Positions 18,826 through 26,978 of a DNA stretch of 64,000 nt are shown in pieces. The notes under the pieces were generated by a model. That model had not been told where the DNA came from. It saw nothing but the letters and a program-made list of their open reading frames with translations, and did no database searches. Each line of letters starts with the position of its first letter. Position 1 is the stretch's first letter. This stretch comes from Ruminococcaceae bacterium UBA7080 (lineage in GTDB: Bacteria > Bacillota > Clostridia > Oscillospirales > Acutalibacteraceae): positions 17,670 to 81,669 of the forward strand of contig DKZG01000015.1 in NCBI GenBank assembly GCA_002493595.1. Direction: 5' to 3'. Made by a program: the position numbers and the translations under genes.

Positions 18826-19629
18826 TCAAAGTGACTCCTTTTCAATAACACCTATACCGATACCAAGCTTGCCTCCTTTAAGCAAATGAGCCTTGGCACT
18901 TCGCTGAAGAGCGGTATCTTCTTTATAATTTTTTTTATTAAATTGACGCTTTTTAAATATTCTTTCAATTGCCTGAAAATCATTATCTGTTGAATAACGG
19001 ATATCAAACAAAGACGAAAACTGCAATATGTTGCTTGACTGCTCCATAAACTGCCAATTCTCGCTGTAAAGCAGCCAGCTTTCACAAAAGAAATACTTAT
19101 ATTCGTAATCCGGAAAATAACGATTAAAAAATGATACTGCACTTTTTAAAGAATTCACACAGTCGCAATAAACAAGTTTTTCACCCTGCGGGATATGAAT
19201 ATAAATAACCTTTTCTCCGTAATCAAACGGCAGCAAATCATATTTAAGAAGTCTATTATTACAGGTAAACAGCTGATACTGGAGTCTGCCAATTTTAAAC
19301 AGTTCAAAATGGATATGATTTTTTATCCAATTATAATTCTTTAAGCCTTTATTATCATTATTCTCACACCAAATTCTCACATCATCCAGCGTATCAAAAA
19401 ATACGGTATCATCTATTCCAAGCTGTTGATATTTATTATATGTAGTCTCGGCACATTTTAAAATTACGGCAAGACGCATTAAATCACTTTGGTATTTAAG
19501 GCACGTAAAATTCCCGCTGCTGCATTTTTGAGCAAGAGATAATATTTTGACCTTGTCTTTTTGGGCAAGGTCAATAACTTTTTGTTTTAAATTCGTATCA
19601 AGCTGAATAGAATGAATTAAATCAAGCAT
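18826..19629 (-). CDS. GNAT-like (GNAT_C/DUF5596-type) acyltransferase
   Basis: A 267-residue protein. The first half is a helical domain; the second half matches my memory of the GNAT-like C-terminal acyltransferase family: ELFKIGRLQYQLF, then VIYIHIPQGEKL, FFCESWLLY and SSNILQF. The substrate is unknown. Its ATG overlaps the stop of the upstream membrane gene by one base, so the pair is co-translated. It converges on rnhA with no gap and no obvious terminator. Confidence 0.6.
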   Translation of the reverse strand: MLDLIHSIQLDTNLKQKVIDLAQKDKVKILSLAQKCSSGNFTCLKYQSDLMRLAVILKCAETTYNKYQQLGIDDTVFFDTLDDVRIWCENNDNKGLKNYNWIKNHIHFELFKIGRLQYQLFTCNNRLLKYDLLPFDYGEKVIYIHIPQGEKLVYCDCVNSLKSAVSFFNRYFPDYEYKYFFCESWLLYSENWQFMEQSSNILQFSSLFDIRYSTDNDFQAIERIFKKRQFNKKNYKEDTALQRSAKAHLLKGGKLGIGIGVIEKESL

Positions 19630-20282
19630 TAATTTTTCTCCTGTTTTGTCTTGCTTGTTTTTGAAACAGACTTCTCGGAAGCAGATGGCTTATGTGAAGG
19701 AGTTTCACTTTGCTTTTGTTCATACTTTGAAACAAGACCGGATGAAACAACATGTGTTATATCATAATGAATACTATAACGGGAAAGCAGAGAAAGCACA
19801 TCAAAATTTAAAAAATTACTGTCGGCATTCTCATCCTGAATCGTAAATTTAGTGCCTTCATCAAGATACTTTATCTCTCGCTCAAGCTCACCGAGTCCAT
19901 CAAGTTCTCGGCCCTCAAAAAATATATATGTACCCTTTACGGTTATCACATCTTTAAATTTATTTTCCTGAGTCTCTGTATAGGATTTTGTCGTCTGTGC
20001 AGTGGTCTCTTTATGTCCCACTGGGATAATACCACTATAAATCAGCACACAAATCACAACTGCAGCTACAGCGATTAAAGCTAATATAATATACGGCGTC
20101 TTTTTGTTTTTCTTCTTTTTCTTAAAGCGATGACGTTCAAGCGTAGGTACATCTGCCCCCTCATCATCGGTATGTGTTGCACTCATGGTTATTTCAACAG
20201 CATTTTCCTGATAAGAAGCATCGCTTTTTTTATGTACAACAAGAGGACTGTCAAGTCTTTCTTCTTTCATATCTTCTTCCAT
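19629..20282 (-). CDS. Single-pass membrane protein of unknown function
   Basis: 217 residues. A charged cytoplasmic N-terminus (about 1-70, ending KKKKKNKK) precedes one transmembrane helix (about 71-94) and a small external domain of about 120 residues with a Ser/Thr/Lys-rich end. I recognise no domain. GAGG lies seven bases upstream of the first ATG. It is first in a two-gene operon with the GNAT-like gene. The external part may sense or bind something, but the sequence shows no specific motif. Confidence 0.65.
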   Translation of the reverse strand: MEEDMKEERLDSPLVVHKKSDASYQENAVEITMSATHTDDEGADVPTLERHRFKKKKKNKKTPYIILALIAVAAVVICVLIYSGIIPVGHKETTAQTTKSYTETQENKFKDVITVKGTYIFFEGRELDGLGELEREIKYLDEGTKFTIQDENADSNFLNFDVLSLLSRYSIHYDITHVVSSGLVSKYEQKQSETPSHKPSASEKSVSKTSKTKQEKN

Positions 20283-20312
20283 AAAATTACCTCATATAGA
20301 TTTTATTAATTA

Positions 20313-20341
20313 ATTTTAACACAAAACTTATCATTTTTCAA
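20313..20341 (-). promoter_or_regulatory. Promoter of the membrane protein/acyltransferase pair
   Basis: On the minus strand TTGAAA, a 17-base spacer and TAAAAT. Confidence 0.55.
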
Positions 20342-20347
20342 TAAGTA

Positions 20348-20376
20348 TTGAATTTCTAAAATAAAATTGATATACT
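20348..20376 (+). promoter_or_regulatory. Promoter of the ROK gene
   Basis: TTGAAT, a 17-base spacer and TATACT, 44 bases upstream of the ROK start; divergent from the neighbouring minus-strand promoter. Confidence 0.65.
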
Positions 20377-20419
20377 AAAATTAAATACTTTGGCTCAGCA
20401 GTATTTTGGAGGTTATGAA

Positions 20420-21310
20420 ATGAAAATTCTTACATTTGATATAGGCGGAACGAATATCAAATATGCCTTATGCAGCGAAAACTATGTTTTAAGTGATAAG
20501 CATACGATTCCGACAGAAGCTGAAAAAGGCGGTCAGGAGCTTATTCTGAAAATCATTTCAATAATCGAGCAATATGAGAACATAGACAGAATTGCAATAT
20601 CAACAGCAGGACAGGTTGACAGTGAAAACGGTATTGTTGTTTATTCAACCGGAAACATCCCTTATTATACCGGCATGATGGTAAAAAAAATAATTGAAAA
20701 CAAAACCGGACTGCCCACCTTTGTTGAAAATGATGTTAATGCTTTTGCTATGGGAGAAGCAAAATTCGGCGCAGCAAAGGGTAAATCCGACTTTTTATGC
20801 CTGACATACGGAACAGGAATCGGCGGTGCACTTTATCTTGATAACAAACTATATAAAGGTATGGGTTCATCCGCCGGAGAATTCGGCCATATGATTACAC
20901 ACGCAGGCGGAAAGCAATGCACCTGCGGAGGCGAAGGCTGTTATGAATGCTATGCATCAACAAAAGCCTTGCTTGAAAGTGTGAACAAACGAAACTCCAT
21001 ACACCTCAATGCTTTTGAAATTTTTGAAAAAGAAAATTTTCAAAAGCCTGAAATCCGTTCTGTTATTGACCAATGGATTGATGAAATGATTATTGGACTT
21101 ATAAATATTATATATATTTTTAATCCGCCGCTTATTGTTCTTGGCGGAGGAATTATGAACGAAGATTATGTAATTGATTTGATTGACCGAAAAATATATA
21201 ATCTGCTTATGGAAAATTTCAGAGATGTTAACATTGTTCGCTCAAGGTTGGGAAGTGATGCAGCATTACTTGGCGTTGCTGCCGAAGCGGCGAAGCTGAA
21301 AGAGATGTAA
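20420..21310 (+). CDS. ROK-family sugar kinase
   Basis: A 296-residue protein. The N-terminal phosphate motif is FDIGGTNIKYA; the active-site region FVENDVNAFAMGEAKFGAAKG contains the catalytic Asp; GTGIGG follows. The ROK zinc motif is CTCGGEGCYE, preceded by GEFGHMI. There is no N-terminal HTH, so this is a kinase and not a ROK repressor. Probable substrates are glucose or an N-acyl-hexosamine; the sequence does not decide. GGAGG lies upstream of the ATG; the longer ORF is unsupported. Confidence 0.88.
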   Translation: MKILTFDIGGTNIKYALCSENYVLSDKHTIPTEAEKGGQELILKIISIIEQYENIDRIAISTAGQVDSENGIVVYSTGNIPYYTGMMVKKIIENKTGLPTFVENDVNAFAMGEAKFGAAKGKSDFLCLTYGTGIGGALYLDNKLYKGMGSSAGEFGHMITHAGGKQCTCGGEGCYECYASTKALLESVNKRNSIHLNAFEIFEKENFQKPEIRSVIDQWIDEMIIGLINIIYIFNPPLIVLGGGIMNEDYVIDLIDRKIYNLLMENFRDVNIVRSRLGSDAALLGVAAEAAKLKEM

Positions 21311-21316
21311 TAAAAC

Positions 21317-21358
21317 AAACAAGGTATAACTGTTTAAAATAACAGCTATACCTTGTTT
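21317..21358. terminator. Bidirectional terminator between ROK and AlkD-like genes
   Basis: A 12-bp outer stem (AAACAAGGTATA with TATACCTTGTTT) and a 5-bp inner stem, with A/T runs on both sides. The stop codon of the AlkD-like gene lies inside the right arm. Confidence 0.85.
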
Positions 21359-22017
21359 ATTTTTAAAGTATTAAGATAGTCTTTCATTTCTTTGCTGACT
21401 CTGCAAGACTCACGTATCTTCTGTATTGACTTATTATGTACCCAAGATGAAAGAATTCTATTTTCAAGTATATCACATACGGCCTGCTCATACTTAACAA
21501 AAGCAACAGATATGGCCCAGGCAATTGCCATATTGACATAATAGCAATCAGATTTCAGCGTTTGGAGTATATTCAGAGAACGCTCAATGTAATCATCTGT
21601 TAAATAATAATCCATAAGCATAACGACAGCAAAACGAACCTCATATTCACTGCCGTCAAAATACGGCTGAATGAAATTCCATACCGTTTCCGGTTCTTTA
21701 TTGACAAATTTATAGGTTGAACAGCAACAGTCGCAAACCGCCCAGTTATCAATCAGAGGAATAAACCGCTTCAGTTCTTCCAAATGTTCTTCAATCGTGC
21801 ACTTTTTATAACCTACGGCAAAACCTCTGAGCATTTTTTCTTCATAGTAATCCTCGCCAATATACAAATTTTCCTTAACCGCCTGTTTTGCAATTTTTCG
21901 CAAAACAGGAACTCGCACGCCTATTATATCCTCATCGGATACAGTCGGAATAAGATTTTTGTGAAACGCTTTATACTTTAAATCTTGATTTTTGAACAAT
22001 TCCTCTCTAACATTCAT
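21346..22017 (-). CDS. AlkD-like DNA alkylation repair protein
   Basis: A 223-residue all-helical HEAT-like protein. Family marks are VRVPVLRKIAKQ, LRGFAVGYKK, LIDNWAVCDCC (the Asp corresponds to the catalytic position of AlkD glycosylases) and SKEMKDYL. AlkD removes cationic alkylated purines without base flipping. It overlaps the upstream membrane gene by four bases (ATGA) and is last in the arabinofuranosidase-radC operon. Confidence 0.85.
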   Translation of the reverse strand: MNVREELFKNQDLKYKAFHKNLIPTVSDEDIIGVRVPVLRKIAKQAVKENLYIGEDYYEEKMLRGFAVGYKKCTIEEHLEELKRFIPLIDNWAVCDCCCSTYKFVNKEPETVWNFIQPYFDGSEYEVRFAVVMLMDYYLTDDYIERSLNILQTLKSDCYYVNMAIAWAISVAFVKYEQAVCDILENRILSSWVHNKSIQKIRESCRVSKEMKDYLNTLKINKV

Positions 22018-23264
22018 ACAAGATACTCCTTAAGCTCCCCCATACGCTCGTCATCACTGCTAATTATATTTTCATTAATTTCGCACTCAATACACATTGT
22101 GTTAATAAGCTTTGGATTTCTTACTTCAAGCTTATCATCCTTAAATCTTATTATATTGCTTATTCCGCCAAGTGCTTTTACAAAATCATTTAAGCGTGTA
22201 GGTATATATACATTAAGTCGGTCGGTAATTCCATATCGCTCATAACAGTATTTATATACAAAATAACCGATAGCAAAAAACACAACACCGCCCGCAAAAA
22301 AATAAACTGCATGATCAAAATAAATAACCATTTCAACAATGCCACCATTAAACAGATAACCCATCCCTAAATCAAGTATATAAGCAGTTAAATAAGCAAG
22401 CGCGCCTATAAATAATACAGAAATAAAAACAAACGGGCTTTCAAGCAAGAAAAACAAGAATAACAGCGAAGCATTACCGCTCAGCACTGCACCGGCAGCT
22501 ACTGCTATAAGAACATATCGCTGTGTACCTTTTAAATCACGCAGCATCGAAATTGAAATACCAAATACTGCAAAAAGCAGCAAATAATGACCTGATAAAT
22601 AACCCGACACCAGCTCGCCGTTATAACCGCGACTGAATAAATCCTTTGCACCGGTTACAATTTCACCCGAATAAACCATTGAGCCGCCATAGCTCTTGCT
22701 GAAAAACATTTCTTTAAGCGTATCAATACCAAAAAGCGAAAGCAAGTTGTCAAAAATACTGAAAAGAACAGGAGAAAAATAACTTTTGCCGGAAATCACC
22801 TGTGAAGCCCACATAATAAAATGATTCCAATAATCCATTATAAAACCTAAAAGGACCCCAAACAAAATGGAAAATATCAATGTAACCGACAGCGCCAAAA
22901 TTCTGTCAAATCTATTAAAGCAAAAAGCGCAAAACACAGCGACAGCAATACCGGTAAAATATACTGAACTCTCACCGTAAAAGGAATATAAAGCCGTATT
23001 GATTACCGCAAGGCAGAGTATACTCCAAAATGCCTTAAAAGCTTGTTTTTCTTTTGTTAATGCAAGTGTAATAAAATAGCAAAACACATAACCTAAAAGT
23101 TCATAACAAAAGGCAGAAAAGCTTGACAGCAAATTAAAACCCTGTACATGAATATTAGCACCTATCAGCTGAAAAATCTCAGACAAAACAATCAAAACAG
23201 AGGCGAGTATAAAAGCAAAAAGCGATGCACACTGCAGCCTATTTAAACAATTAAATAATCTCAT
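22014..23264 (-). CDS. Degenerate PTS EIICB-like membrane protein (glucose family)
   Basis: 416 residues with about ten hydrophobic segments and a short cytoplasmic C-terminal domain. Segments resemble EIIC of the glucose family: LLESPFVF where TEPIEF is usual, GYLFNGGIVEMVIYF where FSFSGGLIDYVL is usual, and a long loop around residue 180. The last 60 residues resemble EIIB (DFVKALGGISNI for AFGGKENI). The phosphorylated Cys of the CITRLR motif is absent and the domain is short. It may be a non-transporting relative or use another energy source. There is no clear ribosome binding site; an 11-bp hairpin abuts the ATG. Confidence 0.5.
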   Translation of the reverse strand: MRLFNCLNRLQCASLFAFILASVLIVLSEIFQLIGANIHVQGFNLLSSFSAFCYELLGYVFCYFITLALTKEKQAFKAFWSILCLAVINTALYSFYGESSVYFTGIAVAVFCAFCFNRFDRILALSVTLIFSILFGVLLGFIMDYWNHFIMWASQVISGKSYFSPVLFSIFDNLLSLFGIDTLKEMFFSKSYGGSMVYSGEIVTGAKDLFSRGYNGELVSGYLSGHYLLLFAVFGISISMLRDLKGTQRYVLIAVAAGAVLSGNASLLFLFFLLESPFVFISVLFIGALAYLTAYILDLGMGYLFNGGIVEMVIYFDHAVYFFAGGVVFFAIGYFVYKYCYERYGITDRLNVYIPTRLNDFVKALGGISNIIRFKDDKLEVRNPKLINTMCIECEINENIISSDDERMGELKEYLV

Positions 23265-23291
23265 AACATCATTATGTGCAATAATGATGTT
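23265..23291. repeat. Perfect 11-bp inverted repeat next to the EIICB-like start codon
   Basis: AACATCATTAT, a 5-base loop, and its complement. On the minus strand the ATG of the membrane protein follows directly, and no T-run follows. It may be a regulatory RNA hairpin or an operator rather than a terminator. Confidence 0.6.
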
Positions 23292-23301
23292 TTAAATACA
23301 G

Positions 23302-24006
23302 TTATCTGTTTTCTTCATTAAAAAACTTCTCAAAAAGCTCACTGTGAATGATTGAGTCACATTTGCTTTCGGTAACAATAATGTGATCAATAAAATCCAC
23401 CTTTACTTCCTTAAGCATATTTTTTATCCTAAAGGTAAAATCAATGTCGTGTGCCGATGGAAACGGATCACCGTTTGGATGATTATGAGCAAGCAAAACA
23501 TAAGCAGCATTATCGTTAAGTGCGTTCTTTAAAATTGCTCTGCAATCGACTCCCGTGCAATTGGCACACCCAACACCAACTACATATTTATTAATAATCG
23601 CACCGCTGTTTTTTGTTGTAATTTGTATTATCTTTTCAACAGGCTCATCAGCAAGCTCATTTGCACAGTATATCTTGGCATCATAAAGATTAATAATACG
23701 CTTCACATCATTATTTCTGTTTTTCACAACTCTGGAATGAATCTTTTTAATCAAGGAAATTGCAATTGCCGTTGACTCCCCGACACCTTTAACCGTCATT
23801 AAATCCTGAGGCGAAGCATTTATAACTCCTTCAATGGAGCCGAACGTGTTTATTAAAGCATAAGCAAGCGGCTTAACATCCTTACGAGGAATAATGATTG
23901 ACAATAATAATTCAAGCAAATTGTGGTCAGGCGCATTTTCCATACCGCCTGAAAGGTAAAGCGCTCTAAGCCGTTCTCTATGTCCTTCCCTGCTTAAATC
24001 AGCCAA
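23302..24006 (-). CDS. radC: RadC-family JAB/MPN domain protein
   Basis: A 234-residue protein. The N-terminal helix-hairpin-helix region (LMTVKGVGESTAIAISL) is followed by the JAMM metal motif (LAHNHPNGDPFPSAHDIDFT) and the typical C-terminus DHIIVTESKCDS. Its biochemical function is still unsettled despite the DNA-repair name. The start is TTG, with GGGAGG upstream. It is third in the operon after abfA and the DUF6171 gene. Confidence 0.92.
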   Translation of the reverse strand: MADLSREGHRERLRALYLSGGMENAPDHNLLELLLSIIIPRKDVKPLAYALINTFGSIEGVINASPQDLMTVKGVGESTAIAISLIKKIHSRVVKNRNNDVKRIINLYDAKIYCANELADEPVEKIIQITTKNSGAIINKYVVGVGCANCTGVDCRAILKNALNDNAAYVLLAHNHPNGDPFPSAHDIDFTFRIKNMLKEVKVDFIDHIIVTESKCDSIIHSELFEKFFNEENR

Positions 24007-24022
24007 GGAAATACCTCCCTTG

Positions 24023-24277
24023 TCACCATTTTGAATTTCCGAAATCCGGACAGCTGTTTTCTCTCAACGCGGCACGCACTTCTACGTAACATCCGCATTT
24101 CAAACACATACCTGCAATTAAACTGTCACATTTTTTGCATGCATTTAACCTTTTACCATATTCTTCACTGCTGACTTTAAGTTCTTCACTTAAATTTGAA
24201 ATATAATCTCTGACAGTCTCAAAAGAATTGAACTCACCGGCTTCATACAGCAGGCATCTTTTACACTTTTGCGTCAC
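24023..24277 (-). CDS. DUF6171-family small Cys-rich protein
   Basis: An 84-residue protein with three Cys pairs: CKRC at the N-terminus, CKKC in the middle and CLKCGC near the end, followed by VEVRAALRENSCP. This agrees with my memory of DUF6171 proteins. It is probably zinc-binding; no function is known. It overlaps the arabinofuranosidase gene by four bases (ATGA). Confidence 0.75.
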   Translation of the reverse strand: MTQKCKRCLLYEAGEFNSFETVRDYISNLSEELKVSSEEYGKRLNACKKCDSLIAGMCLKCGCYVEVRAALRENSCPDFGNSKW

Positions 24278-25761
24278 TTTTCAATAATAAACTTAACAAC
24301 GCTGCAAGGCGGCAAACATGCTGTAAAGCCATCTGCATGTTTTTTAAAATCCGTAAATTCCTCAATTTTTACGATATCATTGTCTTTAAAATCATTTTTG
24401 TCATGAATATCGCCGGTAATGATTTCAGCCTTTACGGACTTAACCTTTGTATCTGCAACCTGACATTTAATTCGTGAAAACTTTGAGGCAGATGTATTAA
24501 CAACAGTAGAATAAATTGTACCGTCTTTATCAACTGAAGCTGACTCAATAAGTTGAGGGCAGCTTTTTCCAATTTCTTTTGCTTTAATCTCATCCGTCGT
24601 AATGTAAGATCCGAGGAGTGTATTCTCCTGGTGGTCTTTAAACATTTTAAATACATGATAAGTAGGAGTCAGCACCATTTTATCCGCGTCAGTCAAAATT
24701 ACTGCTTGAAGAACATTAACCGTCTGTGCGATATTGGCCATAATAACTCTGTCGGAATGCTTATTAAAAATATTCAGTGTAAGTGCAGCTACCATTGCAT
24801 CTCGCATTGTATTCTGTTGATATAAAAACCCGGGATTTGTTCCCGGCTCAACATCATACCAGGTACCCCACTCGTCAACAACAAGCTGCACCCACTGCTG
24901 AGGATTAACACTGTTCATTACTGCAATGTGATTATTAATCAGCTCTTCCATACGATAGGCCTTACATATCGTTCTGTAATAATCTTTTGTATCAAATTCA
25001 GTTGCAGAGCCCTTGTTACTCCAGCTGTCATTTGCAAGCGTATAATAGTGCAGTGATATTGCCTTTGCATGGTGCTTAACCTTATCCGTAACCTCTTTAG
25101 TCCAGTGATAATCAGACGAATTAGGACCGCAGGCAATACGCATAATTTTTTCATTACCGGCATAATCTCTGACATATGTATTGTAGCGCTTGTAAAGGCA
25201 GCCGTAATATTCCGGGTCCATATTTCCGCCACAGCCCCATGACTCATTTCCGATACCAAAATACTTAACCTTCCACGGCTTTTCTCTGCCGTTTTTCTTT
25301 CGCAGTTCTGCCATAGGAGAAATACCGTCAAAAGTCATATATTCGACCCACTCACTCATTTCGGCAACAGTACCTGAACCGACATTTCCGTTAATATAGG
25401 CATCGCAGCCAAGCTGGCGGCAAAGCTCAAAATACTCATGTGTTCCAAAAGAATTATCCTCGACAAGACCGCCCCAATGCGTATTAATCATTTTTTTTCG
25501 TTTTTCTTTAGGACCTATACCGTCCTTCCAATGATATTCATCGGCAAAACAGCCTCCCGGCCATCTGAGAACGGGAATGCCCATTTCTTTAAGAGCTTTT
25601 ACAACATCACATCTCATACCGTTTTCATTGGGAATTTCGGATTTTTCGCCAACAAATATTCCGTTATATATACATCTGCCCAAATGCTCGGAAAAGTGAC
25701 CGTATATGTCTTTGCTTATTTTACTTATTTTTTGATTTGGATTAATAAGATATTTTTGCAT
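24274..25761 (-). CDS. GH51 alpha-L-arabinofuranosidase
   Basis: A 495-residue cytoplasmic enzyme without a signal peptide. GH51 marks are YGHFSEHLGRCIYNG, LRWPGGCFADEYHW, the acid/base Glu in GIGNESWGCGG (about 173) and the nucleophile Glu in VVDEWGTWY (about 297). It removes terminal arabinofuranose from arabino-oligosaccharides taken up from plant fibre. AGGAG lies upstream of the ATG. It is first in a five-gene minus-strand operon whose other members are not obviously sugar-related. Confidence 0.94.
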   Translation of the reverse strand: MQKYLINPNQKISKISKDIYGHFSEHLGRCIYNGIFVGEKSEIPNENGMRCDVVKALKEMGIPVLRWPGGCFADEYHWKDGIGPKEKRKKMINTHWGGLVEDNSFGTHEYFELCRQLGCDAYINGNVGSGTVAEMSEWVEYMTFDGISPMAELRKKNGREKPWKVKYFGIGNESWGCGGNMDPEYYGCLYKRYNTYVRDYAGNEKIMRIACGPNSSDYHWTKEVTDKVKHHAKAISLHYYTLANDSWSNKGSATEFDTKDYYRTICKAYRMEELINNHIAVMNSVNPQQWVQLVVDEWGTWYDVEPGTNPGFLYQQNTMRDAMVAALTLNIFNKHSDRVIMANIAQTVNVLQAVILTDADKMVLTPTYHVFKMFKDHQENTLLGSYITTDEIKAKEIGKSCPQLIESASVDKDGTIYSTVVNTSASKFSRIKCQVADTKVKSVKAEIITGDIHDKNDFKDNDIVKIEEFTDFKKHADGFTACLPPCSVVKFIIEK

Positions 25762-25795
25762 AAATTAATAACTCCTGAAAAAATTATATATTGTC

Positions 25796-25824
25796 ACATT
25801 AACACAAGAAGGTTTAATTGTCAA
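25796..25824 (-). promoter_or_regulatory. Probable promoter of the arabinofuranosidase operon
   Basis: On the minus strand TTGACA, a 17-base spacer and TAATGT, 35 bases upstream of the start. The -10 box is poor. Confidence 0.45.
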
Positions 25825-25845
25825 TAAAGTATTTAAAACAAACTC

Positions 25846-25874
25846 TTGACTTATTGCAGGAATATTGCTACAAT
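25846..25874 (+). promoter_or_regulatory. Sigma-A-type promoter of the peptidase-copA-copZ operon
   Basis: TTGACT, a 17-base spacer and TACAAT, 31 bases upstream of the peptidase start. Confidence 0.75.
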
Positions 25875-25880
25875 ATTCCT
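25858..25880. promoter_or_regulatory. 23-bp palindrome over the -10 box (candidate operator)
   Basis: AGGAATATTG, CTA, CAATATTCCT: perfect 10-bp arms with a 3-base centre that covers the -10 element of the copper operon promoter. The position is that of a repressor operator. It does not match the CopY cop box or the G/C-rich CsoR site I know. Confidence 0.6.
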
Positions 25881-25904
25881 ATAATTTTGATAGGAATTTA
25901 TTTT

Positions 25905-26978
25905 ATGAATAAAATCGAAAGCATATTACAATTATTAAAAAGAAATCAGGCCGATGCAATTTTATTGCTCAACGAAAGTAACATGCACTACACCTGCGGT
26001 TTTTCACCAAGTGAAGGAGCTGTACTGATTACCGGCGAAGGTAGCGGATATCACATCGTTGACTCCAGATATACAGAAGCGGCTAAACAGCATTCAAAAA
26101 TGACGGGACTCAATGTAATCGAAATTACAAATCGTTTTTCCGATGAAATTTTAAAAATAGTGAATCGTCACAATATTAAAAATCTTTTATTCGAAAATGA
26201 TACCATTTCCTATGCGGATTATGAAAAATATCGTGAGCTATTAAAAAATATAGAATTTCTAAAGCTCAACAACCAGTTGATGCAACTTAGAAATATTAAA
26301 GATATTGATGAAATAAATCTGATTAAACGAGCAAACAATATCGCTGAAAAGGCTTTCTTAGAGCTTTTGCCGGAGGTTAAGCCCGGCAAAACGGAAAAAG
26401 AGCTGGCTGCACTCTTTGATTACCTAATGGCAAAAAATGGTTCTGACGGTGTAAGCTTTGATACAATACTGCTTACAGGCAATCATACATCCATGCCGCA
26501 TGGTGTTGCGTCAGACAAACAGGTTCAAAAGGGTGACTTTGTTTTATTTGATTTCGGAGCAACGTGCAATGGATATCATTCCGATATGACAAGAACCGTG
26601 GCTATAGGCTATGCAACTGACGAAATGATTCAAGCATATAACCTTGTTTTAAAAGCACAGCTTGCAGGCATTAAAGCACTAAACGACGGTGTAAATTGTG
26701 CTGATGTATACAAAGCGTCATACGATATTCTTGAAGAAAAGGATATGGCAAAGTATTTCCGCCACAGTTTGGGACACGGAGTAGGACTGGAAATCCACGA
26801 AGGTTACAATGCTTCTCCAAAGAGCAAAGATACATTTGAAACAGGCAACGTTACTTCCATTGAGCCGGGAATATATATTCCTGATAAATTCGGAATACGT
26901 ATTGAGGATTTATTATATCTGTCACCCAGAGGAAGAGAGAATTTATCCAATATTACTAAGGAGTTGATAATTCTTTAA
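25905..26978 (+). CDS. M24-family aminopeptidase P (Xaa-Pro peptidase)
   Basis: A 357-residue metallopeptidase. The N-terminal creatinase-like domain is followed by the pita-bread catalytic domain: FDFGATCNGYHSDMTRT (metal Asp), HSLGHGVGLEIHEG (His) and SIEPGIYIP, with a final RIEDL Glu region. It cleaves an N-terminal residue before proline. The start at 25905 has AGGA nine bases upstream; the longer ORF starts inside the promoter. Its TAA overlaps the ATG of copA (TAATG), so the two are coupled. Confidence 0.92.
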   Translation: MNKIESILQLLKRNQADAILLLNESNMHYTCGFSPSEGAVLITGEGSGYHIVDSRYTEAAKQHSKMTGLNVIEITNRFSDEILKIVNRHNIKNLLFENDTISYADYEKYRELLKNIEFLKLNNQLMQLRNIKDIDEINLIKRANNIAEKAFLELLPEVKPGKTEKELAALFDYLMAKNGSDGVSFDTILLTGNHTSMPHGVASDKQVQKGDFVLFDFGATCNGYHSDMTRTVAIGYATDEMIQAYNLVLKAQLAGIKALNDGVNCADVYKASYDILEEKDMAKYFRHSLGHGVGLEIHEGYNASPKSKDTFETGNVTSIEPGIYIPDKFGIRIEDLLYLSPRGRENLSNITKELIIL

